Of a stretch of DNA of 64,000 nucleotides, positions 11,681 to 23,015 are shown in pieces (position 1 is the stretch's first letter; the number at the start of each line of letters is the position of its first letter). Under the pieces are notes generated by a model that was not told where the DNA came from, did not search any database, and saw only the letters and a program-made list of their open reading frames with translations. This DNA is from Beroe forskalii (taxonomy: Eukaryota > Ctenophora > Nuda > Beroida > Beroidae), in the NCBI GenBank assembly GCA_011033025.1, contig WFMF01000041.1, positions 206,706 to 270,705 on the forward strand. Direction: 5' to 3'. A program made the position numbers and the translations under genes.

Positions 11681-12085
11681 AATGCCTGCAACCTCCCTTT
11701 TATTTCAACGTTCAAATTCAGGTTTTAATAGCTTTATATTAAGATATTCCACACAATTATAGCAATCATTGATCTTTCACCTCTACTGAACTTTTCTTTT
11801 TTTTCTACCCTTCCCTCTAAACTGTGTTGCTCAGAACTGGAGTCCTGCGGCCCAGCCTTGCAGTTGTAAGCTGTGAGGGGTACGTGGGCCGAAACCCCTC
11901 CGTTTCCCTTGTCACCTGCTGATGGTACACTACATCGCAGATGACCTTACAACTGTAGGGTAACCGCTGATGATTCACAGTTTAGTCTCTTCCGCCTCTC
12001 ATGTCAATCCTTGAATTAGAAAATCGATATGCAGTATTTTGTTATGTTTGTGGTTTACCCATACACCTCTATAGACAAGACATTG
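11681..12085. repeat. Left direct repeat of Penelope-like element
   Basis: This stretch of about 405 bp, starting ATGCCTGCAACCTCCC, recurs in the same orientation at 15239-15645 with scattered differences and small indels. Such terminal direct copies flank many Penelope-like elements (pseudo-LTRs) through head-to-tail partial insertion. Confidence 0.75.
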
Positions 12086-14560
12086 ATTAGATCCATATCA
12101 TGGTGTTTCTCCTGGTATTTGGTTCCTCCGCCCCTTGGGCACAGAATTGATAGCTTGAATATGAATTTATACTCTATTATTACTATTCTATTCCCCTTTC
12201 GTTTTTTTTTGTTGTTCATTGATTATTCTAGATGGTCTACTTTATCCGTTTGTCATGTAAATACGTTCTTCATGCGTGTGTGAGCTGCCCTATGCTCTGG
12301 GCGCCGGTAGCTGTTAGCACCATGATCCGGTGATAAGGTGGGCTTATGGCCGTATGGCCCCCCGCCAGGCTGTAGTGTGATGGTGGGAGAATTCAGATTC
12401 ATGTCATCTACCTCATCTTTTAAGTGTGGGCAGCCACCAGTAAGGCATGTGGTCCCGGTCCCCTTTTACATACCTTAGTGTGTATAGGAGGGTCACTTCT
12501 GACAAGGGGAGTTGTAATAACATGACTTAAAACGGCAATAAGTATTATCATAAAAATCTTATGAAGTGGTTAGGCATCAATAACGTAACTTTCCTATATT
12601 TAGTTTAGAATAGGTGACAACCCTGCAAGTCCTTGTCACTAGTAAACCTTTCATAGTAGTAATGTTTAATAATAAGTTTATATATCTGTCATGATAGTCT
12701 CAATATTCCTGCAAAAAATAGCAATGTTATCTATCTTATTACCTGTTCCACTTGTCAAAAACAGTACGAGACCAGTCAGCCACTTCACAAGCGTATGAAT
12801 GGTCACAGATCAGGTGTGAAGAATAATGCCTCCACATTTATCTATGAGCATTTTAACCTTCCCGGTCATTGTTTCTGTGAAGCAACTATCCAGATCATTG
12901 ATTAGCCGATAAGGACCTTTCAACCGACGTGAAGAATGACCTGTGTAGTCTGGAGGACTACTGGATTGACAGGTTGGGCAGCAGCATATCCCTTAGGCCT
13001 TTAATGATAAAAAGAAGGGATATGGCAGTATCGCAAGGTATTACTGTCAACTATTTTAATGGTTTCATAAAACGTTATAAACGTGGCAGGGGCAGTAAGA
13101 GAGCCTCTTGTAAGAGTAGGAGTAAAGAAGAGGTTGCAGATAATCTCGTTCTTTTCAAAGAGTCTATTACTAATTTGATCATTCCTTATTTAAAACTCTG
13201 AGATCATATTCTAACAGATTTAGACAATCTTATTTAATTTTGGCTAGTATTAATTCTGGAATTTTGTACAATATTTGTAATTCATTTTGTAGGACATTCT
13301 CACCGAAATTCAAAGTGAATGAGGCTGAGAAGATAAAGGAACGCGAACATCTAGTTATTTCATTCAATAGTAAATTTATGGATAATTTAAAATTTCAATC
13401 CATTTTCGCAGATAAATCTGTCGTCCAGCTTCCTCCTTCTCTACAAGAGAAGTCTTCTCTACCGCTTAGTCGAGTATAAACCCTTAGTTTATCCGTAATT
13501 ACAGCAAATTTCTTAAAAATCTTACCATTCCTGATGTTCTTGTTAGCAATTCTAAATTCTCAACTGTAATTTATCATCTTATAATTATGAGCCACTAGGG
13601 CATATTGTTACTGGTATCGAGTATTGCCAATGATCCAGATTTAAGAAATATTTTATCTTTCGGTAGTAAATTTAGAATTCCTTGTCATCAGTCTGTATCA
13701 GACATTAAAGCTAGTATTGACGATGATTTGACAAGCTTTTATCAAGAGCAAAAAGCAAGAAATACCACTTAAAGAACGCTTGATTCTTGGTATAGCAGAG
13801 TGTTTGGATATCGTTAATAATAGACTAAGATTTTATGAAGACAACCATCCACATGTCTTTGAACAAACTGAAGACAATGTCCTTGAGAGAGTGTGTCAAG
13901 GAAGAACTTAAACGTCTTCAGAAGTTTTATATCATCTGTACTATTGATAAAGCATCTAACAACTTCGCTTTTATCTGTAAGAAGTTCGACGTTATAACTC
14001 TTCAAAAGAGCTTGGTTTTGACACTGATACACTAGAATGCAATGGGTAACAAAACCTACTCTCCCTCCCAAACGACCCTGACTTATAACGAACAAATCAC
14101 CGACACTATTTGAGACAAGTACTCCATCACCATCGACGACCAAAACATGTCTACCACGGCTGTTCTGGGAATCCTAAACTCCACAAGAACCCATACAAAG
14201 CACGCTTCATAGCTGGGGCGAGAAGCTGTGCTACTAAACAGCTGAACATCCTTGTTAATTGTAGTCTTAACCTCCTACGAGAATACTTCCGCGAAGTATT
14301 GTCAGACAATATACAACAACAGTGGTGTCAATGTGTTCTTTGGAGCATAGATTCTTCCTGCAGTTGAGTCACTGCAGGGCAGTGAAGTATTTAATCTCCA
14401 ACATATGACTTTTACTACTTTATATGTACCAATTTAGACCTTAAAGAAGTTGATATGATTGAGAAGTTAGATCTTATCTTTCGAAAAGAAACAAGTATCA
14501 ATATTTGTAAACACGATACAAATAAGTGTTTCTTCATGTAGAAGATCTATGATGGCTACC
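12086..14560 (+). mobile_element. Decayed Penelope-like retroelement (GIY-YIG endonuclease plus RT)
   Basis: Translated pieces show a GIY-YIG-like endonuclease stretch at about 12745-12900 (QPLHKRMNGHRSGVKN, then IYEHFNLPGHC), a linker, and reverse-transcriptase pieces further downstream: TIDKASNNFAFICKKFDV at about 13940-14000 and PKLHKNPYKARFIAGARSC at about 14165-14230. The latter is typical of Penelope-like RTs. The endonuclease lies upstream of the RT, the permuted order described for the Naiad clade, although a head-to-tail partial copy could mimic it. The element is broken in many places and is old. Together with the flanking direct repeats it spans about 11681-15645. Confidence 0.65.
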
Positions 14561-14564
14561 TATA

Positions 14565-15115
14565 GTTTTGATAGAGATCAGCCAAAAAAACTGCCCCCAT
14601 TCTTTCCCCAAACCAGGAAGTTTTTTCCAAGTCTAAACCAGGGGAAATTCCTTCCCCCCATCCAAAACCCCCCTCCAAAAGGGTTTCTTCTGAAATCTTT
14701 TAAAATAAAAATTTCCCCCGCAAAATTCTTTTAAAACAAGGTATTTGGTCTTATTACAAAAATTTAATTGAACCTTTTAAAAAAATTTTATTTTCCCTCA
14801 AATGGGAAAAAAAAGTAATTTAAAAAAGCAATTCCTGGACTAAATTTATTTTAAACCAACCCGGTTTTATTTTTTGGATATAACAAACCGGTTATTTCCC
14901 CTTTGTAGTTTCCTTTTTCAAATAAATTTTGAAAAGGGCTTAATAAATTTAAGCAAAAAGGTTTTAAAATTTGTACTGTTGAAATTTTTCACTCAAAAAA
15001 TTTCAAAAAGATTGAAAAGGGTAAAATCCAATTTTTTTATTAAACGTTTTTTAATAAAGATTTTTCAAAAAATATGCAATTTTTAGATAACAGTACAATT
15101 TTAGATCAATTTGTT
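14565..15115. other. Probable low-quality sequence with inflated homopolymers
   Basis: Nearly every base run here is stretched (aaaaaaa, cccccc, ttttttt), as in CCCCCATTCTTTCCCC, with no coherent codon structure or repeat relation. Sequence on both sides is normal. This looks like base-calling failure inside the retroelement rather than biology. Confidence 0.5.
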
Positions 15116-15238
15116 TAGGTATTGGCACGCGAGGTTCTTCACACATTCTGTGTACTGGTTAGTTATGCAGCTTGCTGCTGACCTCAAATAACTTTCTGTA
15201 TGATTAGCCTGGGACTGAATGTGGGGCTGACAGGCGGT

Positions 15239-15645
15239 GATGCCTGCAACCTCCCTTTTTATTTCAACGTGCCTTTTAATAGCTTATATTATTATATTCC
15301 ACACAATTATAGCAATCATTGGATCTTCACCTCTACTGAACTCTTTCTTTTTCTACCTTCCCTCTAAACTGTGTTGCTCAGAATCCGGGGGTCCTGGGTG
15401 GCCCAGCCTTGCAGTTGTAAGCTGTGGGAGGGGTACGTAAATAAACCTCCTCGCTTTCCCTTTTGTCACCTGCTGATGGTACACCTACATCGCAGGAGAC
15501 CTACAACCAACTAGGGTAACCACTGATGATTCACAGTTTAGTCTCTTCCGCCTCATGTCAATCCTTTGAATTAGAAAAATCGATACATGGTATTTCAGCA
15601 GTGTTTGTAGTTTACCCATACACCTCTATAGATAAGACATTGGAT
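15239..15645. repeat. Right direct repeat of Penelope-like element
   Basis: This is the second copy of the repeat at 11681-12085, same orientation, sharing CAGCCTTGCAGTTGTAAGCTG and TGATTCACAGTTTAGTCTC blocks. Confidence 0.75.
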
Positions 15646-16962
15646 TAATTGTATAAGCGTATAAGGGCTGGATTTTTATTTTACTTTTTCATTTGGGACA
15701 GTTATCACATGAAGTGGACTTTGAGTGATTGTTATGTTTATTTATTGATTGATGATTTATTGTGCTGAGTTGTATATGTAAGTTTTGTTCACTTATTTGA
15801 ATCAATTATTTAATATCATCCAACTATTTTTTTGTAAAAATCTCCGAAGAGAGTAAAATATTATATAGCTCGAGGAAGCACCAAACATTCATAATGAATG
15901 GTGTATCGCAATAACAATAAATAACAATAAATTAATATCTGATAACAATAAATTAATCTGATATGAATAAAAATATATGTGCAAAGGTTTCAGGAAGGAC
16001 AATGAATATGAAAAAAGGGTAAGGAATGTTTGCAGTTTTAGAAACCCTATTGAAGTGTGAATAAATATAAACTATTTTTTTTGAATAAAATTGTGTTTCT
16101 GTTCGAAAGTGTATATAATTATAAGCTTTTGAATTGATATAATGATATTGCATGGCTTAAATTGGAAAATTGGTATATTGATTTTGTGAAACTGAATACC
16201 AATCATCAAATGTTTAATTGTATTGCTTAATCATTACAGAGTGTAGTGTATAAATTTTTTATCTTTGAGGTAACTACTGCATTAATTTAAGTGTAGTGTA
16301 TAAATTTTTTATCTTTGAGGTAATGAGAATTTAGTGTTGATTAATTGATAATTTAGTTCCTCTTTCACTTAAAATTGAATTAATCCATTATTCAATGATA
16401 TAAAGGAGGGGTAGGTTTTTTGGATTTTCATCAAAAGTGCAAACTTTGGGAGGGGTCTGAAAATCAGAGAAGAGTACAATGTAATTTATTGTATGGCCCT
16501 TAGGCTTTTTACAGTTTATATGCGGATAGAGCAACAAAATTCAATAGGCACTAGGCAGTTTTTGTTAACTTTTATTTTTATTTAAATTATTTAAATAGAA
16601 TACAAAAAAAGGGTAATTATTTGCCAACTACTTTACACAAATGAAATTTTGGAACTACCCTTGGGCAGTGTCTGAATCTCCTGTCAACTTGAAACTTTCA
16701 GTAAATGGAGTGTCACCTCTTTGCTCTACATACTGTAAGTTTCAAATTTGTGGGAGCTTCTGGTGCTGCCCCAGTTGAGTTGAAAACTTTTGTTCATTTC
16801 ATGTCGTTGGTCATGATACTTATTGTGCCAAGTATAGTTATTGAAGATATCTGTCACTGAGAGATCATATTATTGGTCTTTGAAAATATCATTTGGAACA
16901 TGGGCTTTCTTCACATTGATTTACTAAAGTAATAGCAGAATCATCAATGTCTCTGTAGAGGA
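15646..16962. other. AT-rich spacer upstream of kinase
   Basis: No gene was recognised. There is a local tandem duplication of about 50 bp around 16238-16325 (two copies of GTGTAGTGTATAAATTTTTT) and short A/T-rich repeats. The last few hundred bases should hold the kinase promoter and any 5' untranslated exon; CTGTAG just before 16956 could be a splice acceptor. Confidence 0.4.
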
Positions 16963-18828
16963 ATGTTCACTACTCTCAGTTGGACTAGAGATGATGAAAG
17001 CCGTGGCAAACACACAGGCACATTTGGAGAAGTTCATGTTTGGCGTAGAATTAAAAATGGTACCAAAGAAATGGCTGTTGTAAAAATACCCACTGTTCCT
17101 CAACACATAGAAAAGCTTAAAAAGGAAAGAGACAAAATGCTTCAGGTGGGACATAAGAATATTGTCTGCTGCTTGAACCCAGCCATTTTTGGAGATGATT
17201 TCAATCTGGAAAAACAATACAAAAATGGCATATTATGGAAAGATGTTCTTGTTATGGAGTATTGTGATGGTGGGAATCTAAGGAAAGTATTTAACCAGAA
17301 TAAGCATGGAGTAAGATTAAGTGAATTGTTGAATATTTGCTCTGACCTTGGATCTGCCCTCCAGTATCTTCATGAAGTGCATCACATAATACATAGAGAT
17401 ATAAAGCCAGAAAATGTGTTTCTTACAAGAACTGGTGATGAATCAAGGCCTGTATTATACAAAATTGGAGATTTGGGAGAGGTCACTGAAGTTATGAAAT
17501 CTGATGGAATGACTCATGTATGCACCTTACAGACTCATGGAACATTCGCTTATATGGCACCTGAACAATTGCTTTTTGATCCATATGATGGTACAATGAA
17601 AATGGGAGAAAGTACTGACTTATGGGGTTTTGGAACTATCGTTTCAGAAGCTGCATTTGGAATCCGTCCTTTTTACCATGACCAAGGACACCACATTCAC
17701 ATGGACATTGATTCTTATTGTAGTAGCATAATGGAAAAGTCAGATGATATAATCCATATCTATAAGGATGGCCAACTCAGAGACCCTGCTTTTTTACCAG
17801 TTCATAGAACAGATATTCCTCATAATGATACTTTGCCTCATTTTGTCATTCAGAAAATATATAAGATTTTATGCAGTGCTCTAGTTTCTAATCGGAAAAA
17901 GAGAGGAAACTACTTAAATGGTTCTTATGGTATATACGATCTTGTTAATCAACTCACATCCAGTAAAATATGCCAGATATTCCACTGTGGGCATATCAAA
18001 ATGCAATTGGTTGACTTGAATAAAAGCCCTCAATTTATTGATAGCTACAACAAATCAGATGGAATTATAGTCAGCCAAAATCTTGATATCAATCCAGATA
18101 AATTCAATCCTGGATTTTATTTGTACTTGACTGAATTTTCTCATGGTTCTGTTTGTATGCCAAGAATTCCTGATGTTTTGGAACAATATTTTTCTGAGCC
18201 CTTCCCATGTTATCAAAAAGGGGTTGAAAGAAGTCTTAATGGATTTCTAGTGAAGTTAAGGGTAATCCTAGAAAATATCCTGAGTGGTATTAAAATTTTA
18301 GTACAATTCTTAAATGAGGCAAAGGTTGACTTCGAGATAAAATGTTTTTGCAATTTCAAAACTTTAGTGGAGTTGTCTGAGAGCAAATTATACCAAAGTT
18401 TCCTTTCATCATGCACACAAAAAGTTTCTATAGATTCAATCATTTCTAGCTTAGAAAGCTTACAGTGTGATATAAAGAGCCACATAGAATACACAAATTT
18501 TTGGCTTGAAACATTCAGGGGACTAACATCAAAAACAGAGTGGACTGATGTCTATCTCCTTGTGGACAACTTTAAAGAAAAATACTCACAATTAGTTGTA
18601 CGTTTTGCAAAGTGTTCTGGTGATGCTTTTCTCTTCAAAAAGACCTTAGTACATCTTAAGAATGAGATTGATTCCTCTTCAGATGAAATAAAGAAACTGA
18701 TATTAGAAAGGACTGTAACTGCCACAAATGTGGGGAGGGAAAAGCAAAATATACAATTATTATTTGATGAAAATGTGAGATTATTTGATCAGCTTAAGTT
18801 GGAACTTGGTGAAAACTATGACTTGTGA
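16963..18828 (+). CDS. IkB-kinase-like Ser/Thr kinase (IKK alpha/beta family), intronless
   Basis: This 621-residue protein has the IKK domain order. The kinase occupies about residues 15-310: glycine loop TGTFGEV, catalytic lysine in AVVKIP, hinge VMEYCDGGNLRKVFNQ, catalytic loop IHRDIKPENV, DLG in place of DFG (as in IKKs), APE motif in MAPEQLL, and FGIRPF matching the IKK FECITGFRPF block. A ubiquitin-like region (SSKICQIFHCGHIKMQLVD onward) and a long helical scaffold-like region follow, ending LGENYDL. There is no obvious C-terminal NEMO-binding segment, and the protein is shorter than the roughly 750 residues of vertebrate IKKs. The activation loop lacks the paired serines of the SxxxS motif. 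Family role: phosphorylating IkB to release NF-kB. Codons end largely in A/T, unlike neighbouring genes, and the gene has no introns, which fits a retrocopy or transfer. A decayed second copy lies at 28292-30013. Confidence 0.85.
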   Translation: MFTTLSWTRDDESRGKHTGTFGEVHVWRRIKNGTKEMAVVKIPTVPQHIEKLKKERDKMLQVGHKNIVCCLNPAIFGDDFNLEKQYKNGILWKDVLVMEYCDGGNLRKVFNQNKHGVRLSELLNICSDLGSALQYLHEVHHIIHRDIKPENVFLTRTGDESRPVLYKIGDLGEVTEVMKSDGMTHVCTLQTHGTFAYMAPEQLLFDPYDGTMKMGESTDLWGFGTIVSEAAFGIRPFYHDQGHHIHMDIDSYCSSIMEKSDDIIHIYKDGQLRDPAFLPVHRTDIPHNDTLPHFVIQKIYKILCSALVSNRKKRGNYLNGSYGIYDLVNQLTSSKICQIFHCGHIKMQLVDLNKSPQFIDSYNKSDGIIVSQNLDINPDKFNPGFYLYLTEFSHGSVCMPRIPDVLEQYFSEPFPCYQKGVERSLNGFLVKLRVILENILSGIKILVQFLNEAKVDFEIKCFCNFKTLVELSESKLYQSFLSSCTQKVSIDSIISSLESLQCDIKSHIEYTNFWLETFRGLTSKTEWTDVYLLVDNFKEKYSQLVVRFAKCSGDAFLFKKTLVHLKNEIDSSSDEIKKLILERTVTATNVGREKQNIQLLFDENVRLFDQLKLELGENYDL

Positions 18829-19680
18829 TAGGTATGAGGACATTTACCTATTCCTTTATATTCCTTTATAATCATCAAGGTACTGAATCAAATTTTGGGA
18901 TTATTTTAACTGAGAGCTACACTTCTGTCCCAAATAAACAGTGAGTGTAATTACTTCCTCACTGTACATTTGTTCAAAATTCTGTTATTGTTAATTATTC
19001 TAGAAATTGTTAATTTCACTTTGAAATTCACATTTTTATCGGGAAGGGTGCCAAATAACTGCCCTTATCTTGGTAAAAATCCAAAAGAAAATCTGTAAGT
19101 GTATCCCCGTCTATTTGGGAATGAAGAGTATTACAATTAAGTGGCCCACAATATCATGATAGATTTTTCTAAGCCAAGGAAAAGAAATATAATATGTTTA
19201 TATTTCATTTTTATTTCTTTAATAAAAAAAATTTTGTTTTAGTGAAAGATGTAACAGGTTTAATGTTTTATAATTCTATTCTTTCTTGAACAGAAAATTT
19301 AAATATTTAAGTTTATCAGTTTATAATCCATTCCCATTGAAAATTACAATTTATTGTTTCTCTTATTTATTTCTATACATTATGTTTCCTTTTTGAAATT
19401 TTGAAACATTTTGCTTTATTGGTTTTTGTGATACTTATTCTCTTTATCATGCTGTAAAAATGTCTTAAAAGCTTTTGTCATAAAAGCACTTGACAAGTTC
19501 CAACCTCGGAGCTTATCCATGGAGATATTATCTCCATGGATAAGCTCCGAGGTTGGAACTTGAAGAGAGTAATTGAGAGTTTTAATTGGGGAAAAATACA
19601 AAATTAACTATACCTAATTTAAAACCAAATTATTTCTTGTTCAAGCTAATTTATTCTCCATTTGAGCTTCAACATTCAAC
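18829..19680. other. Kinase 3' flank and COX5A promoter region (first copy)
   Basis: This AT-rich interval has a perfect 34 bp hairpin at 19494-19562. The rest is probably kinase 3'UTR followed by the COX5A promoter. An equivalent interval with about 98 percent identity lies at 30014-30866. Confidence 0.5.
19494..19562. repeat. Perfect 34 bp-arm hairpin upstream of COX5A
   Basis: The left arm CAAGTTCCAACCTCGGAGCT (continuing to 19527) is exactly matched by its reverse complement at 19529-19562 with a one-base centre. The copy at 30682-30750 has a diverged right arm. Confidence 0.85.
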
Positions 19681-20634
19681 ATGCTTCTTCGTCGCCTAGT
19701 GAAACCTACCATGAGGTCTCTGAGAACACTTTCTGAAGTTGCAAAAGTAGAACCTACGAAACATGTCGTTCCATCTCCTTGTGATGAGCTGAACCCCATT
19801 CCCGGGTATGACTATGTAAAGACAGAGTCCTACCCAGTGCCAGGCGTTCAGTACAGGGACCCACCTGCACCAGACACCGGAATTCACGCCATCACTGGTG
19901 AAGTGGTCAAGTTCCCCTACATGCATTGCAAAGATGCATGCTACGACCCTAGTGTAACCATTAAGTGAGTAGCTCATTACCTATAGGTAGAAAATTGAAG
20001 TCCTGATACCTTTGAATAGATTCTTTGTTTTTATTTCCGATATTTCATTTCAATATTGTGATGTTTAAAACCCACCCCCGTTTTCAGTGACCTTGTCGAA
20101 GTTATCTCAAAAGATTCCGAGAAAGGACCTATCGACATTTGGCTTGATGGCTTTGAGTTCCCTGGTTTACCAAAAGGCTCTGAAGAGGTGTACAAAGTGA
20201 AAGGTTTGTTTCACCGAAACCCAATCGCCAGTGTCTTACTTTGCTTGCTTGATATAACTATTCCGACTATGAAGTATTAAAATGACTGATATCACTAGTC
20301 TGAGATAATTCTCAACATTCATGTATCGTTCAGGTACCAGTGTGGGTGAAGAAGGGCCCGGTGCGGACATGTGGAGGTACAAGTTCGACATTCCGGCTGT
20401 GAACGAGGCTTACCTCTTCTGGAGGAAATACGGAACCCTCCGAACAGACAACCTGCCCGAGGAACAGTTCGACGCCATGTGGATCCACTTCTTCAACAAC
20501 CCCCTCCTGGACAGATACGAACTGAGGCGAGGGTGCAACATCATCCACGATCTGGACATGATCCCCGAACCTTACCTGGTGGAGCAGATGTTCTACGCGT
20601 GTAGGAGACTCAACGACTACACCATGACCATCAG
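19681..20634 (+). CDS. COX5A: COX5A exons 1-3, first copy (no exon 4)
   Basis: Exons 19681-19964, 20088-20203 and 20334-20634 join in phase with GT-AG introns and give the same protein as the complete copy at 30867-39947: a mitochondrial-type N-terminus (MLLRRLVKPTMRSLRTLSEV), a long unfamiliar middle region, then the cytochrome c oxidase subunit Va fold (FWRKYGTLRTDNLPEEQFDA, LVEQMFYACRRLNDYTMTIR). The last exon is missing because the tandem unit ends before it. It is either a truncated duplicate or the other haplotype of the same gene. Its first intron is only 123 bp; in the second copy it is 2.06 kb because of insertions. Confidence 0.8.
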
Positions 20635-20835
20635 GTAATGACTACACCATGACCATCAGGTAATAACGACCATGACCATCAGGTAATGACAACCATGACC
20701 ATCAGGTAATGACAACCATGACCATCAGGTAATGTCCATGAAGACCATGACCATCAGGTAATGTCCATGAAGACCATGACCATAAGGTAATGAGAACACC
20801 AGGAAATGAATCCCTTGACCATAAGGTAATGACGC
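20626..20835 (+). repeat. Tandem array of COX5A splice-donor sequence
   Basis: The exon 3/intron 3 boundary, ACCATGACCATCAG followed by GTAATGAC, is repeated about six to eight times in 20-27 bp steps, each copy retaining CAG/GTAATG or AAG/GTAATG. The first donor ends the coding exon; the others lie downstream in the intron. A matching array is at 33748-33925, with isolated relatives near 27175 and 36535. Confidence 0.85.
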
Positions 20836-21336
20836 TAAATGTTTAGGATAGCAATTTGTAAACATGTAAAGCAGTGTAAAGTGCTATAATGTAATCAATA
20901 TACATGTACAAGTCAGACATAGACTAGGTAGTAGTTATTTCTCACTTGTGCGATATACCGTTAACACTCCCTGAAAACTATACCGTGTTATAAAACTAGG
21001 TATAAGTGTACGACATAGTATCATTAGATATTCGTTGAAAAATGATAAGTGTTTTAAAACGACATCACGGAAGATCTAGAATGATGATATAAAAGGGTCT
21101 GTTTTTAGCGAAGAGAATAACGTCACATAATTATTCTAATAACTTATCATTTTGAAGTACGAAATTAGAATACCCTTGATAATTAAATAATAAGCTCAAT
21201 AAATAGTAAATACGTGTCTCGCTTTTTAGTAAGCATGGATACCCACAACAATCCCCGACACCATGTTGACTTCGCCCATCAGAAAATATTCTAATTACTA
21301 AACAATACCCTTATATTTATCAACAAAGCAATAAGC
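20836..21336. other. COX5A intron / SLC18B1 3' flank (first copy)
   Basis: AT-rich. At 21215-21275 is a partial duplicate of the transporter 3' coding end (TAAGCATGGATACCCACAAC), 120 bp downstream of the real one. No other gene was seen. Confidence 0.5.
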
Positions 21337-23015
21337 TCAATAAATAATAAATCCTTGTCTCACTTGCTGGTAAGCATGGATACCCACAACAATCCCCGAC
21401 ACCACAAAGAAAGGTGCCCCACACGCAAACAAGCCAGGGTACCCCAGCTCTGTGTAACTCAGCAGAGACCCCCCGACCCCGGGGCTGATCAAGGCCCCAA
21501 TACTGTACGACAAAGTCATAACGTTCATAACGACCGACATGGCCATTTCACTGGACACCGACCTTTGCAGACACTTTATCCCAACTGTCATAGCGTTGAG
21601 TTGCATCGCTGCACTCCCTACAAGCAGTGCGTTAAATGAAACTGCTGACAAATAGACAGAGTTATCAGCAACCGGACCCAGTCCGAGAAGGCACAACGAA
21701 ACACCGAACTGTCCCACAATCAGTCCCACGATAGTGAGAAGGGACCATTTCTCTCTGAGAATCCCGATGATTCCGGCCGATACGCTGTACACGACCCCGC
21801 TAATCCCAAGCAACGCCCCTCCGAACTGCAAGGATTTGGAGTAGTAGGTTGAGTAGAAATGAGTAATGTTCCCCTCCACGAATACTATGGTAGCTCCGAA
21901 AAAGCCAAGAGGTACCCACAAGAAGATCAGCATTTGCGGAGTGATGTGTAGGAGGTAGAGGGTCCGAGGAGATGGTGATGTGTCTTGAGTAGAGGGGGGT
22001 GTTGGGTCATGGAGGATGGGTTCAGAATCCTCAGTTTCCTCTAGAGAAGGTGTGGAACACGCCACACCATCTAGAATAGGTGACGGCGACGGTACAGTCA
22101 TTTCATGCATTTCTGAACATTCTCCTGATGCTTGATACCCTGCAGTCCCCTCTGACCCGATCTCTTGGTTTCTCTCCAGATCAGCATGATTCCGATTACC
22201 CCCTCTGACTCCCTCCAGTGCCAGCAGAACCACCACTGTCAGCAGCAACAAGACCCCCGGACACGCCATTGTGCCCCCAAACCCTACCCTCCACCGCATC
22301 CACGACCCCACATACGCTCCCCCAGCCAGTCCTGCTGATATCGAGACTTCCCATAGTGATGAGGACAGGGACACGTTTCCGTCCACTACTCTTGTCAGAA
22401 CCACTCCGACCTTGTTCTGGAGGAGGAAGAAGGTGGTGCCCGAGGTGAAGCGAGCCAGGATTGCCAGGGCAAGGTAGGGCGTTCCGGTGGTGTGGGACAA
22501 GAGGAGGAACGAGGCGAAGCCGAGGGAGCATGGGATACCTGAGAAGAGGGTGTTGCAAATTTGAAAAAAGTTGGGAAATGGGGGAGTCAAGAAAGGGAAT
22601 GGTTTAGAAATGCTGATTGAAATCCGGTGTTCCTTATTATGATTAAATGTGGTTGGAAACTGATCCGGGTACAGTAGAATTATGATAAATTTTCTAGCCC
22701 TTCAACCTCCCAAATACCTGTGAGCAGAACGTAAGGAGGAAATCTCATAGAGTTGAGCAGGGGTTGCAGAATCGTGGAGAGTATGGAGGATGCAGGCCAA
22801 GCAGCTATAATCAACTCAGCTTGGGTGGTACTCAGTCCTAGGTCCAAAGAATCTGGGAGAAGGATGGCTAGGTGGAAGGTTTGGCAGAGTCCCAGGACGA
22901 AGCTTAGGAGAGAAAGGAGAGACAGTTTGGTAGCATCTCGTTTATATGTGGCAACAAAGCCGTCGTGGGCTTTTATTAGAGGAACTTGGTCTGAGTTCGG
23001 CTCATTGTTAATCAT
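21337..23015 (-). CDS. SLC18B1-like MFS transporter, copy A
   Basis: This gene has two exons. Exon 1, 22718-23015, begins at ATG 23015 (MINNEPNSDQ). Exon 2, 21337-22538, joins in phase to give LLTG-IPCSLG. The roughly 500-residue product has twelve hydrophobic segments in two halves, split by a long hydrophilic Ser/Pro/Glu loop (about residues 240-320, SPSPRTLYLL at its end). This is the layout of major facilitator transporters. Features such as LARFTSGTT, GLAGGAYVGSW and SYSIGALISPGVGGSLL resemble the vesicular amine/polyamine branch (SLC18B1). Substrate is not inferable. The gene lies antisense to COX5A. Related copies lie at 34427-36124 (B), 37598-39301 (C) and 27585-28291 (partial C). Copy A is the only one whose frame looks intact throughout. 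Confidence 0.7.

Noticed and set aside
11830-11990. Possible hammerhead ribozyme in the Penelope-like direct repeats (GCTGATG, CCGAAACCCC)
   Set aside because: Core pieces occur, but I could not place them in the required order with three stems.
22196-22558. Second minus-strand frame of 120 residues over the transporter gene
   Set aside because: Overlaps transporter exon 2 in another frame with no hydrophobic pattern; the transporter frame alone matches a family.
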